Assembly (NCBI GenBank): GCA_018296165.2 | Contig: JACKQL020000055.1 | Coordinates: forward strand, 124,001 to 188,000 | Length of the DNA: 64,000 nucleotides | Reading direction: 5' to 3' | Source: Termitomyces sp. T153 | Lineage: Eukaryota; Basidiomycota; Agaricomycetes; Agaricales; Lyophyllaceae | In this document: piece after piece, positions 46,245-57,929 of the stretch | Layout: the number at the start of each line of letters is the position of its first letter | Numbering within the stretch: the first letter of the stretch is position 1 | Program-made: the position numbers and the translations under genes | The notes under the pieces: generated by a model | Told to the model about the DNA's origin: nothing | The model's database searches: none | Seen by the model: the letters and a program-made list of their open reading frames with translations, nothing else

Positions 46245-49200
46245 TTGGTGGGGTGTTGTCAATGGAAGTTCTGGAGTTTGTTGGGGGCTCTGTTGAGGTT
46301 TTTTTGGAGCTCCCACGTGTCGTCCTCAGGTCTGTAGCCTTTCCAGCAGACCAAGTACTGGGGTCATCCGTGGACCAAGCGGGAGTCAAGAATCTGGTTG
46401 ACCTCATAGCGGTACTCATCCTCGACCTCGATGGGGGGTGGTCGGCTGGGGCGCTGGCCAGGGAAGGGGTCCAGGGCATGTTTTTTGAGGAGTTGAACGT
46501 GGAACACAGGGTGGAGGCCTTTCAAGTCCGGAGGTAGGTCGAGTTTATAGGCGTGTGTGGAGACCTTCCGGAGGACTTTGAAAGGACTGAGGCGCTTGTG
46601 GTCTAGTTTGATGGAGGGCCTCTGGGTCTTGAAGTTGCATCAATTGAGCCAAACCAAGGTGCTGGGAGGCCAGTCAGGGGTGGGGTTGCGTCAGGCGTTG
46701 GCATGTTTGGAGTAGGCTTGATTGGCAGTGTTGATTTTGTCCCGGAGAAATTGGTGAAGGGATCGGAGGTCCTCGGTGACTTCATGGGCAGTGTGGGAGG
46801 GGATGTCCTTCAGGGACAGGGTGAGTCAGGGGTTATAGCCTTTGTTGGCGTAAAAGGGGGAGACTCCAGTGGTGGAGTGGGGCATGTTGTTGTAGGTGAA
46901 TTCGGCAAGGGGGAGTTCTGCGTGCCAGTCATTCTATAAATAGTTAATGTATAGGCGGAGATACTGCTCCAGCATCTGGTTCACTCGTTCTGTTTGTCCG
47001 TCGGTCTCCGGGTGATAGGCAGTGGAGAGGTTGGTTTTGATCTCAAGCGCCCTGCATAGTGACTGCCAAAAGTGGGATATAAACAGGGGTCCATGGTCGG
47101 AGACGATGTTGTCTGGGAGTCCGTGCTTGGAGAATACATGTTCAAGAAACAGTTTGGCGAACTCCGAAGCATTGTCGGTGGTGTAGCAGGGGATGAAGAG
47201 GGCTTACTTGGTGAGGCGGCAAACAATGATGAGGATCACGTTAAAACCTTCAGAATTGGGGAGTTCAACGATATGATCCATCAATAGGGAGGACCAGGGG
47301 CGGTGGCCAACGGAGAGGGGTTTCAACAATCTGTGGGGGCAGTGATGGGGTACCTTGGCCTGGAGGCAGGGTTCGCAGGCCCTTATGTATTGCGTGATGT
47401 CCTTTTTCATTCCTGGCCAGAAGTAAGTCCGGAAGATGAGTTGAAGGGTCTTATGAATTCCTGGGTGCCCTTGGAGCTTATGGTCATGGTGCTGCTGGAG
47501 TATGTCGAGGCGGATGGACTTGTGGTCCGGGGCGTAGATTCATCCACTTCAGAGCAGGAGGCGGTGGTCTGGAGACAGCAAAAAGGGGTTCCTGGCGCTC
47601 GACTCTTCGGGGTTGTTGCAGGGGTTGTGCTGGGTGAAGAAGGAGTCCAGGGGTGAATTTCTGATTTGTTGGAGGATTCCTTCTTCATTTAAAATCAGCA
47701 CAGCATGTAGATGTTTGGGGGGGATTACCACTTGATGGTTGAATGCATTCTGTTTGGCTTTGAATGACTTTTTTGGGTACATGTTGGATCTTTGAGTGAG
47801 GGCATTGGGCTTCGCGCTGAGTCGCCTGGGGCGGTAGTGGATGGTGAAGTCGTACTCTGAGAGGGTTTTGGACCATTGGGCTTGGTGGCAGCTGAGCTGT
47901 TTTGTGGTTGTGAAGTATTGCAGGTTGTTGTGGTCGGAGTATACTTGGATGCAGTGTGGGAACCCCTCAAGGTAGGCCCGCCACTGACAGAAGGCTTCAA
48001 CAATTGCAAGGAGTTCTTTGTCATAGATGTCATAGTTGAGTTCCGCTGGGATCATCAATCGGGTGTAGAAGGCGACGGGATGGAGATCTTTGCCCCCCAA
48101 GTCTGACTGGGAGAGTATTCCGGCAATAGCGTAGTCGGAGGCATTGCACTCGAGCACAATTGGCAGGGAGGGGTCAAAATGGTGGAGGACTGGAGCGGAG
48201 GTGAAGGCCCTCTTCAGGAGGAGGAATATGCTCTGGCACTTGCTGTCCCAATCCCAAGGGGTGTCCTTCTGCGTGAGTCGGTTGAGGGGTTTGGTGATCC
48301 CAGAGTAGTTGTCGATGAAACAGCGATAAAAGTTAGCAAACCCCAGGAATGACTGTACCTCCTTGACATTCCGCGGTGGGGGCCAGTTGAGTACTGTGTC
48401 AACCTTGGCGGGGTCCATGCGCACGCTATCAGGGGTGACAACGACTCCGAGATATTTGACCTCCGTCATGTGAAAGGAGCATTTCTCAGGTTTGGCATGA
48501 AGGTGGTACTCTCAGAGTCGTTCTAAAACGCGGTGGACATGCTCCGGATGTTCCCTCAGCAAATTCGAGTAGATCAGGATGTCGTCCAGGTATACAATAA
48601 CAAAAACGTCATTCATGTCATGGAAGATGTCATTCATAAAGTACTGAAAAGTGGTGGGGGAGTTAGTCATTCCAAAGGGCATTACGAGGTACTCAAAGAG
48701 GCCATAGCGGGTGCGAAAGGCGGTCTTCCATTCATGTCCCAGAGCGATCCAGACGTTGTTGTAGCCAGAGCGGAGGTCTATCTTTGTGTAAATCTTGGCA
48801 CTGCAGAGACAATCAACAAGGTCTCCGATCAAGGGGAGGGGATACCAGTTCTTTTTGGTGACTTTGTTGAGCCCCCAATAATCCACACAGAGTCAGAGGG
48901 ACCCGTCCTTCTCCTTGGCAAACAGGACTGGAGCGCCAGCAGCAGAGATCGACGGGCATATGAAGCCCTTGCCAAGCATGTCATTGAGGTATTCCTTCAA
49001 GGCTCAGAGCTTGACCTTGGACATGTTGTAGATCTTGCCAAACAGCTCAAGGGGTCTGTCAACGTTGTTGTGCCGGAGGCCAAGCTGGTTACTGACAAAG
49101 GTGCTGGAGGCGCCGCTGTCGACAAGGGCAGGGAATACCTTGGAAGGGTCGTCGAGTCAGACATTGATAATGAACGACCATGCAGATCTAGAGCGGAGCT

Positions 49201-49835
49201 GCAGAGGAGTCCAGAGGTGGTCAATTGTGGCCTTGAAGTTCTCGGAGGAGAGTGAGACAGTGAAAGGTACCAGCCTGGAGTCGGTGGGGTTGTCCCGGTG
49301 GGCCAGTCGACATGGGGGTTAGTGGAATGGAGCCATGAGAATCCTAAGATGACAGGGGTGGAGGGGTGTAATTTGGTGATAAGTAGCCAGAGTTCTTGCT
49401 GTCATCCGTTGGCAAAGGTCATGGTCATTTCTAGGCAGTGTGTGATGTCTCCCGCTGGGGTGGGGTCTCCATCAAAAAGTTTGAGGGGGATCGGGGCAGG
49501 GAGGTGTCGGAGGGGGTGGGGAGCGAGCACTGCCAGGGATTCATTGATGAAGTTGTCAGTGGCGCCGCTGTCGACTAGTGTTGCGACGGGGTTGGTGGTG
49601 AAGGGGAGAGCGGTGTGGAGGAGGAGTTTGGTGGATGAGTGGGAAGGGAGATGTACTGGGGGGTTGTCCAGGGCGAGTATTGTTGCGTGGAGGAGTGTGG
49701 CCAGGGCAGAGAAGATGTCGGGGTCTGGTCCACAGTCTAGTGTGTCTTCAAGACCTAAACCGCCGACTTGTTTTCTGTAAACTGGTAGTTACAGTCTTCT
49801 CCATCAATTGTCCACATGGCACATCCCATCACCTG
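46245..49835 (-). pseudogene. E2 pol: protease, RT, RNase H, integrase, chromodomain
   Basis: Read from 49835 down. Protease: LVDSGATDNFIN (near 49.56 kb), then [50 protein letters not shown] and YLDDILIYS (near 48.59 kb). RNase H with VLECNASDYAI and DKELLAIVEAF. Integrase zinc region with HPGIHKT and CEPCLQAK, core residues in MDHIVEL, SDHGPLF and [15 protein letters not shown], followed by a GPY/F-like region ([27 protein letters not shown]). The C-terminal chromodomain has [10 protein letters not shown] and DDTWEL and ends near 46245. Scattered TGA/TAG codons, at least one in each main domain region, and a frame break near 48.49 kb inactivate it. Confidence 0.9.
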
Positions 49836-52259
49836 TCATTTAGGACAACTGCAAATAAAGTGTCCCTGCTCACCACATAGGATGCACGTGCCCTCCTTTT
49901 GTCGTTTCTCCTGCGTTTCCTCTGGCACGTTGATCCATGGGCTATCCCGGATCCTGTTTGTGCATAAGGCTTCCTGGTCATTGGCAGGGTCCGGAATGGT
50001 GTTGTGGTTGTCAGGGTTGGTGTCCAAGGGTTCTGGGGTTTCATAGAGGTCGGTGGCGTTGAGCTGGGCCGGCGGACGTTGCCCCTGGGGTGGGTTGGTG
50101 CTAGTAATCCCTTGGCCCAAGGGAAAGCGGGGTGCAGGGTTGGCGGGGTTAGTGGGGATTGAGGACCAAATGCTGTTGGTTGCTCCAGCCTGCCAGTTGG
50201 TGTTACCGGAGGCATTCCAGGGGGTCCGGGGTGCCGTGTTTTCACTGCAATCTTCCCAGTAACGTTGGTTGACCTGAGTAACGAGCGCCTTGTACCTGTC
50301 ATAGGTGGTTTGCTTGGGTGTGAGGCAAAGGACGTCCTTGATTTGTTGGGGCAGGGTGCGACGGAGGGCAAATCGGAGAGCGTTGTAGTTCCAGCCAGTC
50401 TTATAGGCTTCCCATTCAAACCATACAATAAAGGTTGTGAAGCATTCGTTGTCGCGCATTCGGAGGTTGAAGAGGTTTTCCTCTGCCTCCACTACAGTGT
50501 CAAAGATGCCAAACTTACTCGAGAATTCCTGGGTGAAAGCAAGCCAATTGGAGAGCATGGAGTTGTTGGGGTCAAACCGGAGTAGCACAGTGTAATGATC
50601 AAAGGCAATACCCTGTAAATATGATGCGGCAAAGGCCACTCGTGAGCTCTCAAGTTGGAAGGTGATCAGCTTAGCTTGGAACATAGTCAGACACTGGGTT
50701 AGAAAGATTTGCCACTTTCGGGGGTCACGGCCCATGAAGGTTTTGGGTTTCTGAATGTTGAGCTTACCCTCCCGGGCCAGTGCGTCACAGGTATTGTCCT
50801 GTGGATTTTGAGCTCAGGGCAGGGGTCCAGCATTGTAGTAGTAATAGTAGTTGTCCCCGTTTCCGCGCTGGGGGGGGAAGTTGTCCATTGCTGGGCCCCA
50901 TCCCCCAGGGGGTCCACTGTTGGGTGGCCCTCCACTGGGAGGTTGACCCACATTGCCTGGGGCGGGCCCCGGGGCCCATCAAGGGGGTCCCCCAGGAGTG
51001 GGGGGTCCAAAATAATTTGCGTCAGCAGGAGGGTTAGGCAGTGGAGCGGGCGGGGAATGAAGATAGTTGGTAAGGAAGGGTGGTTGGGGCGCCCTGGGAC
51101 CCGTGGGCTGTTGTGGGGGGACCGGAGCATTGGGACAGGGTGGAGGGGCATTGACACAAGGGGTGCGGAGGTCGAAGTGGGGGGGTTGGTCTCGTGGAGG
51201 TCCGTTGCATGGGGCGTGCTCATTGGTGGGGTTACCAGGCTTGTCAATGTAGGAGAGAGTCTGGTTGTTGTTGTCGACGCATGGGGGCAGCTATTGGGGG
51301 CGGGGTTCGGAGATGGCGGGCTGGTCCCAGGTTTGGAAGGCGCTGGGGACAGAGTTGGCCTGAGGGCAAGCGGAGAGGGCCAAGGTATGGGCGGCTGGTT
51401 GGTCAAACAATCCCCCCATGGGGTTGAGGTTCCTCAAGATGCTGGAGGCTGTGTTGAGTTCTTCCTGCTGATGGGGAACAGAAGGCAGGGCTTTGCTTTG
51501 TGTTCCGACAGGCTCCCCGTGTTGCACATGGAAGGAGTGGGCGGGGTCTAGAGGGTCTTCAAAGGGGCGGGGGTTCGGGCTGGTGTGGATTTCTTTGACC
51601 AATGCAAGGAGTTCGTTCTGTAAGTTGTTGTCAATGCCCAGGGTGCCTTGCATAGTCTCCGGGAGGTTTCCTTGCAGATAGCGCTCGTGGAAATCGAGGA
51701 GTCAATCTGCCCAGACTTCCGGAGTTGCGGAGGTGTTGGGGTAGCCTAGGTTGGTGAGGAGGGTGTGGGTGTGTCTTGCGAACTCTGCGGGAGAGAGGTG
51801 GAGGAAGTGGAGGACTTCGTCGCATTGTTGGGTGTAGACTTTGACCCTTTGCTGCCTGGGAGAAGGGGGGGCTTGGGCGGGGAATGGCATACAAGGGGGG
51901 GAATAATTGTCCATGGGCCCCAGAGGGGTTGGGGCTGCGGCGGGGACTGGGTACGTGTAGTAGTGGGCAGGGAGAAGGTAGGCAGGATTGGGGGGCGCTG
52001 CAGAGTATCCTCTGGAGTACATGCGGGGGTTGTTGCCATTGGTGAGGAGTGCTGGAGGATGGCACTAGCCCGGGGAAATTCCCTGGCTAATAGAGGGGGC
52101 ATAGAATGCCTGGTTGGGGTCAGGGGTCCAGTGATGGGGGATGTACTGATCCATAGGAGGGCCTGGGTAGAACGGGGCATAGGGGTTTTCCAGTACTGGT
52201 CAACCATAGATGTCGGTTAGGTAGCCGGCAGGGTTGTACATGGGGTTATACGCAGACAT
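49836..52259 (-). pseudogene. E2 gag with zinc knuckle
   Basis: Structural protein of the virus-like particle. It starts at the ATG at 52259 (MSAYNPMYNPAGY), just inside the priming site. It has a Pro/Tyr-rich N-terminal part, a middle with ALVKEIHTSPNPRPF, the capsid-like region (KWQIFLTQCLTMFQAK, EENLFNLRMRDNECF) and a CCHC zinc knuckle (CILCGEQGHFICSC) near 49.85-49.9 kb. About 800 codons, long for a Ty3/gypsy Gag because of the extended N terminus. At least six in-frame stops and a frame change near 50.72 kb break it; several are TGA where CGA or TGG is expected. Confidence 0.88.
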
Positions 52260-52278
52260 TGAGAATGGGGTAAGGGGG

Positions 52279-52290
52279 AGTCTTGATGTT
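52279..52290 (-). promoter_or_regulatory. E2 self-priming site
   Basis: AACATCAAGACT on the minus strand, one base after the 5' LTR. It is complementary at 11 of 12 positions to AGTCTTGATATT at the predicted transcript start (52839-52850). Confidence 0.65.
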
Positions 52291-52291
52291 A

Positions 52292-53242
52292 TGTCAGGTT
52301 CCGCTGACGACAGGGGCTCAGCTACACTGGCAAGTCCTTACTAGGCAGACGCGATGTCCTGTGCTTATAACCAAGCGTCTGGTATTGACGTGGAGGGACT
52401 TGCGAAGGGGAGCTAGGGGCAGTCCAAGCAGGTCCAGAGTGGCTTGGGGGCATCTAAGATCAAGTATACTCGTCATTGAACCTGGACGGGTGCTGGAGCA
52501 AGTTCGTGGGCATGCAATTAGAATGCGGGGTAATCGGAGGCTTTGCAGTTGATGGGGGTGGAGCCAGAGGTTTGATGGGAGATTGCCAAGACGTGAGGTG
52601 TTCCTGGGCTGAGCGGGAGCAAGGTCCAGGGTTGTTGTAGGAATGTTCAGGTTGTAGCGCACACGTGGAGTTCGTACTGTTGTTGGAGATGAAAGGAACT
52701 TAGGAAGACAAAGGAACTATACACAGTCAAGATGAGGCAGAGACAAGGCGAGACAAGACAGAGAACAGAGATAGATTCAAAACTAAAAATAGAGACAGGG
52801 ATGAGATGAAAGACAAGACATAGGAAACCAGTAAATGCAATATCAAGACTAAAGTACTAGGGGTTCTTCTATGACTTATATACCTACTACTGGGCGGCTC
52901 CAGAGGGCAGAGGATATGGTGGCAGCTTGACAGAACTGCGCAGAGTTGACGGTTGTCAGGTGCGATCTTGGAACGGGCCACGGTGACATTCTGATGGGAT
53001 CAGTTGGAAAGTGGATCATTCCAGGGTTGGGGGAAAGCCTCGGAAGTCCAGGGGAATTCAAGAGATGCATCAACTGCTGCGGAGAAGGCATTGGAGTTGA
53101 TCAAGGAGCCGTTGGGGTCTGCCAAAGAAGTGTCGGAGTTGCCCAAAGTGGGTGCGGAGGGTGGGGGAGAGTTGGGGAGTTTGGTGGAGCATTGAAGGGG
53201 GGGCTGGGGGCAGCGTCAGGGTCTAGGGAGCGGGTTGTGACA
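52292..53242 (-). repeat. E2 5' LTR
   Basis: 951 bp with termini TGTCAGGTTCCG...GTTGTGACA. It keeps TATATAAG at 52875-52882 and the predicted transcript start 32 bp downstream. It is closer to the solo LTR at 1225-2500 than to the E1/E3 LTRs in its outer part. Confidence 0.9.
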
Positions 53243-53247
53243 GAAAT

Positions 53248-54399
53248 ATGTAAGACTCCTCTGCCTGTCTCTGGACTTACCTTGGGCCAGGAACCCTACA
53301 ACCTACAAACCCCAACTCTGGACCAGAAGAAACTCATCAAGACTGGTCACCTTAAACCCTGCCCCCTCATCAATGGCACTCTGGAGCACAGCAAAACCCC
53401 AACCATGCATGCTCTTCACTAAACGCAATACTCCAGAATGTGATAAAGCTGAACCCAGCACACCCTTGACTAGGACACAATGCTCAGAGCACAGCAAGCC
53501 CTAAACCAAGTATGCCTCCAATGAAACACAATACTCCAGAGCTTGACAAACCCCTACCCTCGCACAACCCCACCAAAATGTGAACCTCCAGACACCACCA
53601 ACTAAGGGACTGCAACCCACACCCTAAGAAAGTACCCCCACTCCTATGCTAATCCAACCCACAGCATAGCTGGCATGTAAAACAGCTCCCTGCCAATTTA
53701 CTACAAGGACCACCCCACCCCAAAACCCCACTGCTATGCCACCAAGGGCTCCCGCCTCCAACTGGCCCCACTCCCAAGAACAAACTTCACCCCACCACCC
53801 CCACCCTTGTCAAAGGGACCTCTGCCACCTCTGCTAGCCACATTGGCACAAGGTCAACCCACCAGAAGACCTCCACCCCCTCCACCAGCCATGTCAACAG
53901 AAAAAACTAAAGCTGCTACTAAGCATACTTTGAAGATTTGGAGGTCCACCTCCCCAAGCCAGCATAATGCTCAACTCTGCCGCAGATCTGAGAATGACTC
54001 CTACAACTTTGACTCAAAACCCTGGGGAGCAAGCCCAAACATTGCTGCCCATCAACACCCTAAGACATGCCAGAGCTCTACAGGAAGACCTCCAACACCC
54101 CACCAAACCTTGGAACTCCCTCCTACAATGCTCCACTGAGTCCCGATGACCCCAGGACTAGCCAACACAGATGGCACTAGTGGGCTTAACCCCCGCCTCT
54201 GGATAACCTCGGGATTCAACTCCCACAAGTACCCCTATATGTTTCTGCTCACTCACCCTTCACACAAACTCAAATCTTGCACACTTGCCAGAACTCCACA
54301 AAGGATTGGTATAAACAATTCTAAAAGAATACAGAATTTTACAAGCAGAAAAGACATGAAGCAACAAGAAAATAGCATGACAAATGGCAAGAAAAGGCT
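53248..54399 (+). other. E0 filler, continuation
   Basis: Collinear with the reverse complement of E1 filler (about 38.7 to 37.8 kb), for example GGACCAGAAGAAACTCATCA and the ACCCCCGCCTCTGGAT block near 54190. It lacks coding motifs; CpGs are almost absent, consistent with this being the oldest layer. Confidence 0.65.
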
Positions 54400-54415
54400 T
54401 GAGCCCCAGATCCCC

Positions 54416-55283
54416 TCACTCTCTCTTCCTCTCTGGAGCTCCCCTCCCCACTTCCCTGACTCCCAAATTGACCTCCATCTGGGCCCACACCATAGCCAGC
54501 ACCTCCACCAGCCCAGGCAATTCCTCCCCCACATCTGCTGCCACCTCCCACCATAACTCTGGGGCCACTGCATTATGCCACTGGTGCCCCACCAACAACC
54601 GCTCCATCCTTACCACCCCCTGGTCCAACTCCAAAGGATGATCCACAGGCATTTATGCCAACCTGTCCTGGATCAATGCAAATGTGGTGGAAGCCCCATC
54701 CATGAGGACCCAGTGCTCCCAGACCCAGCCTGTCTCAAACTCATTAACAGAAGTCAGAAAGCAGAGGAGGACACTCATGCAAGATCCCTGCATGCCCTGA
54801 GGCCACCTCCCTCACCAGCCACTCCTCCCACCATCTCCCAACCTCAGCCTCTGCCCAAGTCAAGCCTCCCTCCTCCAAGCCCCACCATTCCTCTGCCTCC
54901 TCCACAAATTGTGTCTCCAACTGTGCTAGACACTCCTGCAAACCCCACACCTCCAATGCCCTTGCTGTGGCCATCTGCACCACCATATTATAGTTCCGCC
55001 ACAACATGTCCCTCTCCCTCTGTGCTATGTCATGGTCCTCCCCTGCTTTCCGGAGCTCTCCCTCCCACATTGCCAATATCCTTGACAACCCCTCCACCTG
55101 GCAACAAAGGAATATTTCAGCAATGGAGGGCACAGGCTCAGGAAAACTCAAGAAATGCCCCCTTAGTGCACTCGAGCTGGGGAAATACACATGGGGCCCA
55201 GGGGGCCCCACCATTACCTCCTGGCCCTGCAGCCTCTTGCTAAGCCCCACCTCAGATAGCGGGGAGGCCCTCTGCTTGCCCTT
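54416..55283 (-). pseudogene. E0 accessory gene, middle and C-terminal part
   Basis: On the minus strand, opposite to E0 gag. Basic segment KGKQRASPLSEVGLSKR, a coiled coil of about 150 residues, an intron at about 54728-54773 whose donor reads ATGAGT instead of GTGAGT, and a last exon with EHWVLMDGAS and WWEVAADVGEELPG ending at 54416. A TAA follows DRLA in the last exon. E3 is inserted within the upstream exon; the N-terminal part continues at 63709-64000. Confidence 0.7.
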
Positions 55284-55288
55284 ATTGC

Positions 55289-56548
55289 TGTCAGGTTCCG
55301 CTGACCCCGGGGGCTCAGCCGCACTGGGCAAGTCCTTACTAGGCGGACATGATCCCCTTGCACTGGCAACCGAACACTCAAAAGCATTCTGGGCACTGAT
55401 GGCTTGTGTGGATAGTTGGTGGGATGTGATCCGGACAGGTCCAGGGAGATCCAGAGAAGTCGGATTGCAAGGAAACAGGACAGGCTTGGTGGGGTTCAGG
55501 CAGAAGACCGTATGGGAGATTCACAGACACAAAGGAGTAGGCGGCTACATGATCAATGGAAGCGGAGCCGGGGTTTGATGGAAGATCAATTGGAGTTGAT
55601 GGAGTCCGGGACCGAGCAAAGAGCAAGGTTTGGACCTGGTGAAAGAGTGTTGGGATTCATAATTGTAATTGCGGAGTTCATGAGATCGTTAAGTTTGAGG
55701 AAGACTTGGGCACAATGGCCGGACGAAGTCACTGAGACAGCGTCAGACGAAATGAGATGGGGTCGAGATGGAACAAGAATAGATTTGCGCAGAGATACAA
55801 AATGATAGCAAGAATGATAACAAAATGGAGACAAAACAAGACCGGGAGACTGAGATAAGACCGGGAGACTGAGAGCAAGGAAAACAAAACATGAAACACA
55901 AGAAGGAACCAATCAGACCATAGGTAACATTAAGCAATATCAAGACTAGAGTATGAAGAGCTACTCGACATCTTATATACTGACTACCGGAGAACTTCGG
56001 AGTATGTCGGCTGCAGCAGCGGGGCTTGGCAGAGCTCGACAGAGTGGGCGGGTGTTGGTTGCGATCAAGAGTCGGGCTGCACTGATACATTGATGGGATC
56101 ATTTGGGCACGCGGGTCGCCCCAAGATTGTTGTGATACTCTGGAATGGGTCGGAGGAACCAGGGTGTTGAGTTGATGATGGGTGGCGAAGATCGGGAACA
56201 GCGGGGGTGGTTCTCAGGGTTTGGGAGATCCAGGGTAAGTGTCAGTGGTTGTGGGGAAGGCGTCGAAGTTGGCCAGGGGGCCGTCAGAGTTAGCCGGGGA
56301 GGTGTTGGAGTTAGCCGGGGAGGCGTTGGAGTTAGCTGGGGAGGTGTCGGAGTTGGCCGGGGAGGTGTCAGAGTTAGCCGGGGAGGCGTCAGAGTTAGCT
56401 GGGGAGGCGTCGGAGTTAGCCGAGGTTGCGTCGGGGCTAACTGAAATAGGCGCGGGGCATGGGCGGAAGTTTGGCGGAGTGTTGGGGGTTTTGGGGAATC
56501 GGGAGGTTGCTGGACAATGTGCGGGGATCCAGGGGACAGGTCGTGACA
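55289..56548 (-). repeat. E3 3' LTR
   Basis: 1260 bp, longer than the E1 LTRs because of an expanded 21-bp tandem repeat at about 56285-56430. Termini are TGTCAGG...GTCGTGACA and the TATA/start block is present near 55.94-55.98 kb. Confidence 0.9.
56285..56430. repeat. 21-bp tandem repeat in the LTR
   Basis: Six to seven units of GTTAGCCGGGGAGGCGTCGGA with transitions. The period of 21 leaves all frames open, which creates repetitive pseudo-peptides (SELAGEA on plus, ANSDASP on minus) with no coding meaning. E1 LTRs have two or three units; 63230-63310 and 63430-63590 have runs of a GGCGTCGGAGTTAGCCAGGGA variant. Confidence 0.85.
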
Positions 56549-56760
56549 TCACCCCCCCTTCAGCGTCGAGACCCTTCGAGACACAGGGAGCAGGATGGGG
56601 ATCGGCGGGGCGTGGGAGTTGAAGCCAAGCAATATTGATCAGTCTGCAGCGAGTGATAGCGGCGTGGGAGATGAAGTCAAAGCGTGGCCACCGCTTTGTC
56701 AGAGTTCTCTTCAATCAATTAAAAACCTTGGACATACCCTGGGATTTCCCAAATTTTGTC

Positions 56761-57766
56761 ATGTCTTCCTCCAGCATTCCAGTAGTCTCCCCCGCTGATT
56801 CAGACGAGGTGGTGGTGTACAACAGTGGGGGGGAGGAGTTTGAGTGTCGGCACCATGCTAGTGTCAGGGACCAGAGTTGTAAGTGGTGTCGACTTGTCTT
56901 CTCGGGATGACTGACGGGGTTTTTGTAGAGTCATCCGTGGTGGTGGTGGTGGATTTTCCAGGGGTCCCAAAGCGGACCAAGTTTTGTCCTGCGTTGCCAA
57001 AGGAGGGGAGCATAGGGCGGTCTGCGGGGAAGGCAGGGCTTTTGCGGGGTGGTTGGGGAAAGGGGGCGCCCTCAGCAGTGATTCATGGGAAGCGTCGAGC
57101 CTCCCTGTCCTCAGGAGTGGGACCCAGCAAGAGGCCACGTGGGTGCAAGCCATTGGCAGGGCCTCTGGAGTCTCTCCTCTTTTCTCCTACCCCAGGCGTT
57201 CCCTTGGAATAGTCATTGAGTCCCCCCACGCCTATTCCTTTGATCATGGAGGTCTTCCTTTGCAAGCAGGTGGAGGCTTTGACGACGTCATTGGCAGTAC
57301 AGGAGGGTGAGCTCCGACGTGTGAGGGAGGACCGTGACGTGGCACAGACGGAGAAAGAGGTGATGGAGCGGGAAAGGAACACATTGGTGCACGTGGCAAC
57401 AGAGCAAGCACTAGAGGTGCGGGGCTTGCGGGAGCGTCTGATGCAAATGGAGGGGCAGCCCATGGGGGAAGCGGAGGGGTGGGGACGAGTTCTGGAGGGG
57501 GATGCGCTGTGGGCGGAGCTGGAGGCAGCGAGGCAGAGGGAGGACTGGTTGGCCAACAAGGCCGCTTTGGTGCACGCGGGAATCCTCCGTGAGTTGTCTT
57601 TTGTTCCTCCGTTCATTACTGATGGTTCATTTTCTGGGGTTAGGCGGAGGTGGCAGCTGACGTGGGGGAGGTGTTGCTGGGGTTGGTGGAGGTCTTAGTG
57701 GTGGTGCAGGCCCAGATGGAAGTTGATCTGGGGATGGGGTTGCCGGGGGATCCAGGGAGGGAGTGA
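56761..57766 (+). pseudogene. E3 copy of the antisense accessory gene
   Basis: Exon 1 56761-56878, intron 56879-56928 with an intact GTAAGT donor, exon 2 56929-57588 (same 660-nt length as E1), intron 57589-57643, then a shortened last exon: about 180 bp encoding EHRVLLDGAS in E1 are missing after 57643. Lesions: the exon 1-2 junction codon becomes TAG through a C-to-T change, and a second TAG lies at 57211, where E1 has CGG. The basic PSKRPRG segment and the coiled coil (EDRDVAQTEKEVMERER) are preserved. Confidence 0.68.
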
Positions 57767-57929
57767 GGTGGGTGCAGGCCCCATTTCTTGTTGCTTTTGG
57801 ACTTGCTGCCTCCCTCACCTTTTATATATATGTAGTTTTGTACGCGAACCTGTTCTTTTCTTGGTCCCTGGGCGTGCAAAGTGAGGTTTTAGTTTGTATG
57901 AGGGCAAAGTAAGCGAAACACGCAGTGGT

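Larger units (their letters stand above)
43488..53242 (-). mobile_element. E2: full-length Ty3/gypsy chromovirus, decayed
   Basis: A 9.76-kb element on the minus strand. LTRs lie at 52292-53242 (5') and 43488-44097 (3', shortened by a deletion). The duplication is AAAAT left and GAAAT right (one mismatch). Order from the 5' end: LTR, self-priming site, gag, protease, RT, RNase H, integrase, chromodomain, then the accessory gene on the opposite strand, purine tract and 3' LTR. All enzymatic motifs can be read but stops and frameshifts interrupt both gag and pol, so this copy is inactive. It is inserted in E0 filler. Confidence 0.92.

Noticed and set aside
56239..56622. 127-codon plus frame with SELAGEA repeats (and the minus-strand ANSDASP counterpart)
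   Set aside because: It is the translation of the 21-bp LTR repeat; the period keeps all frames open.
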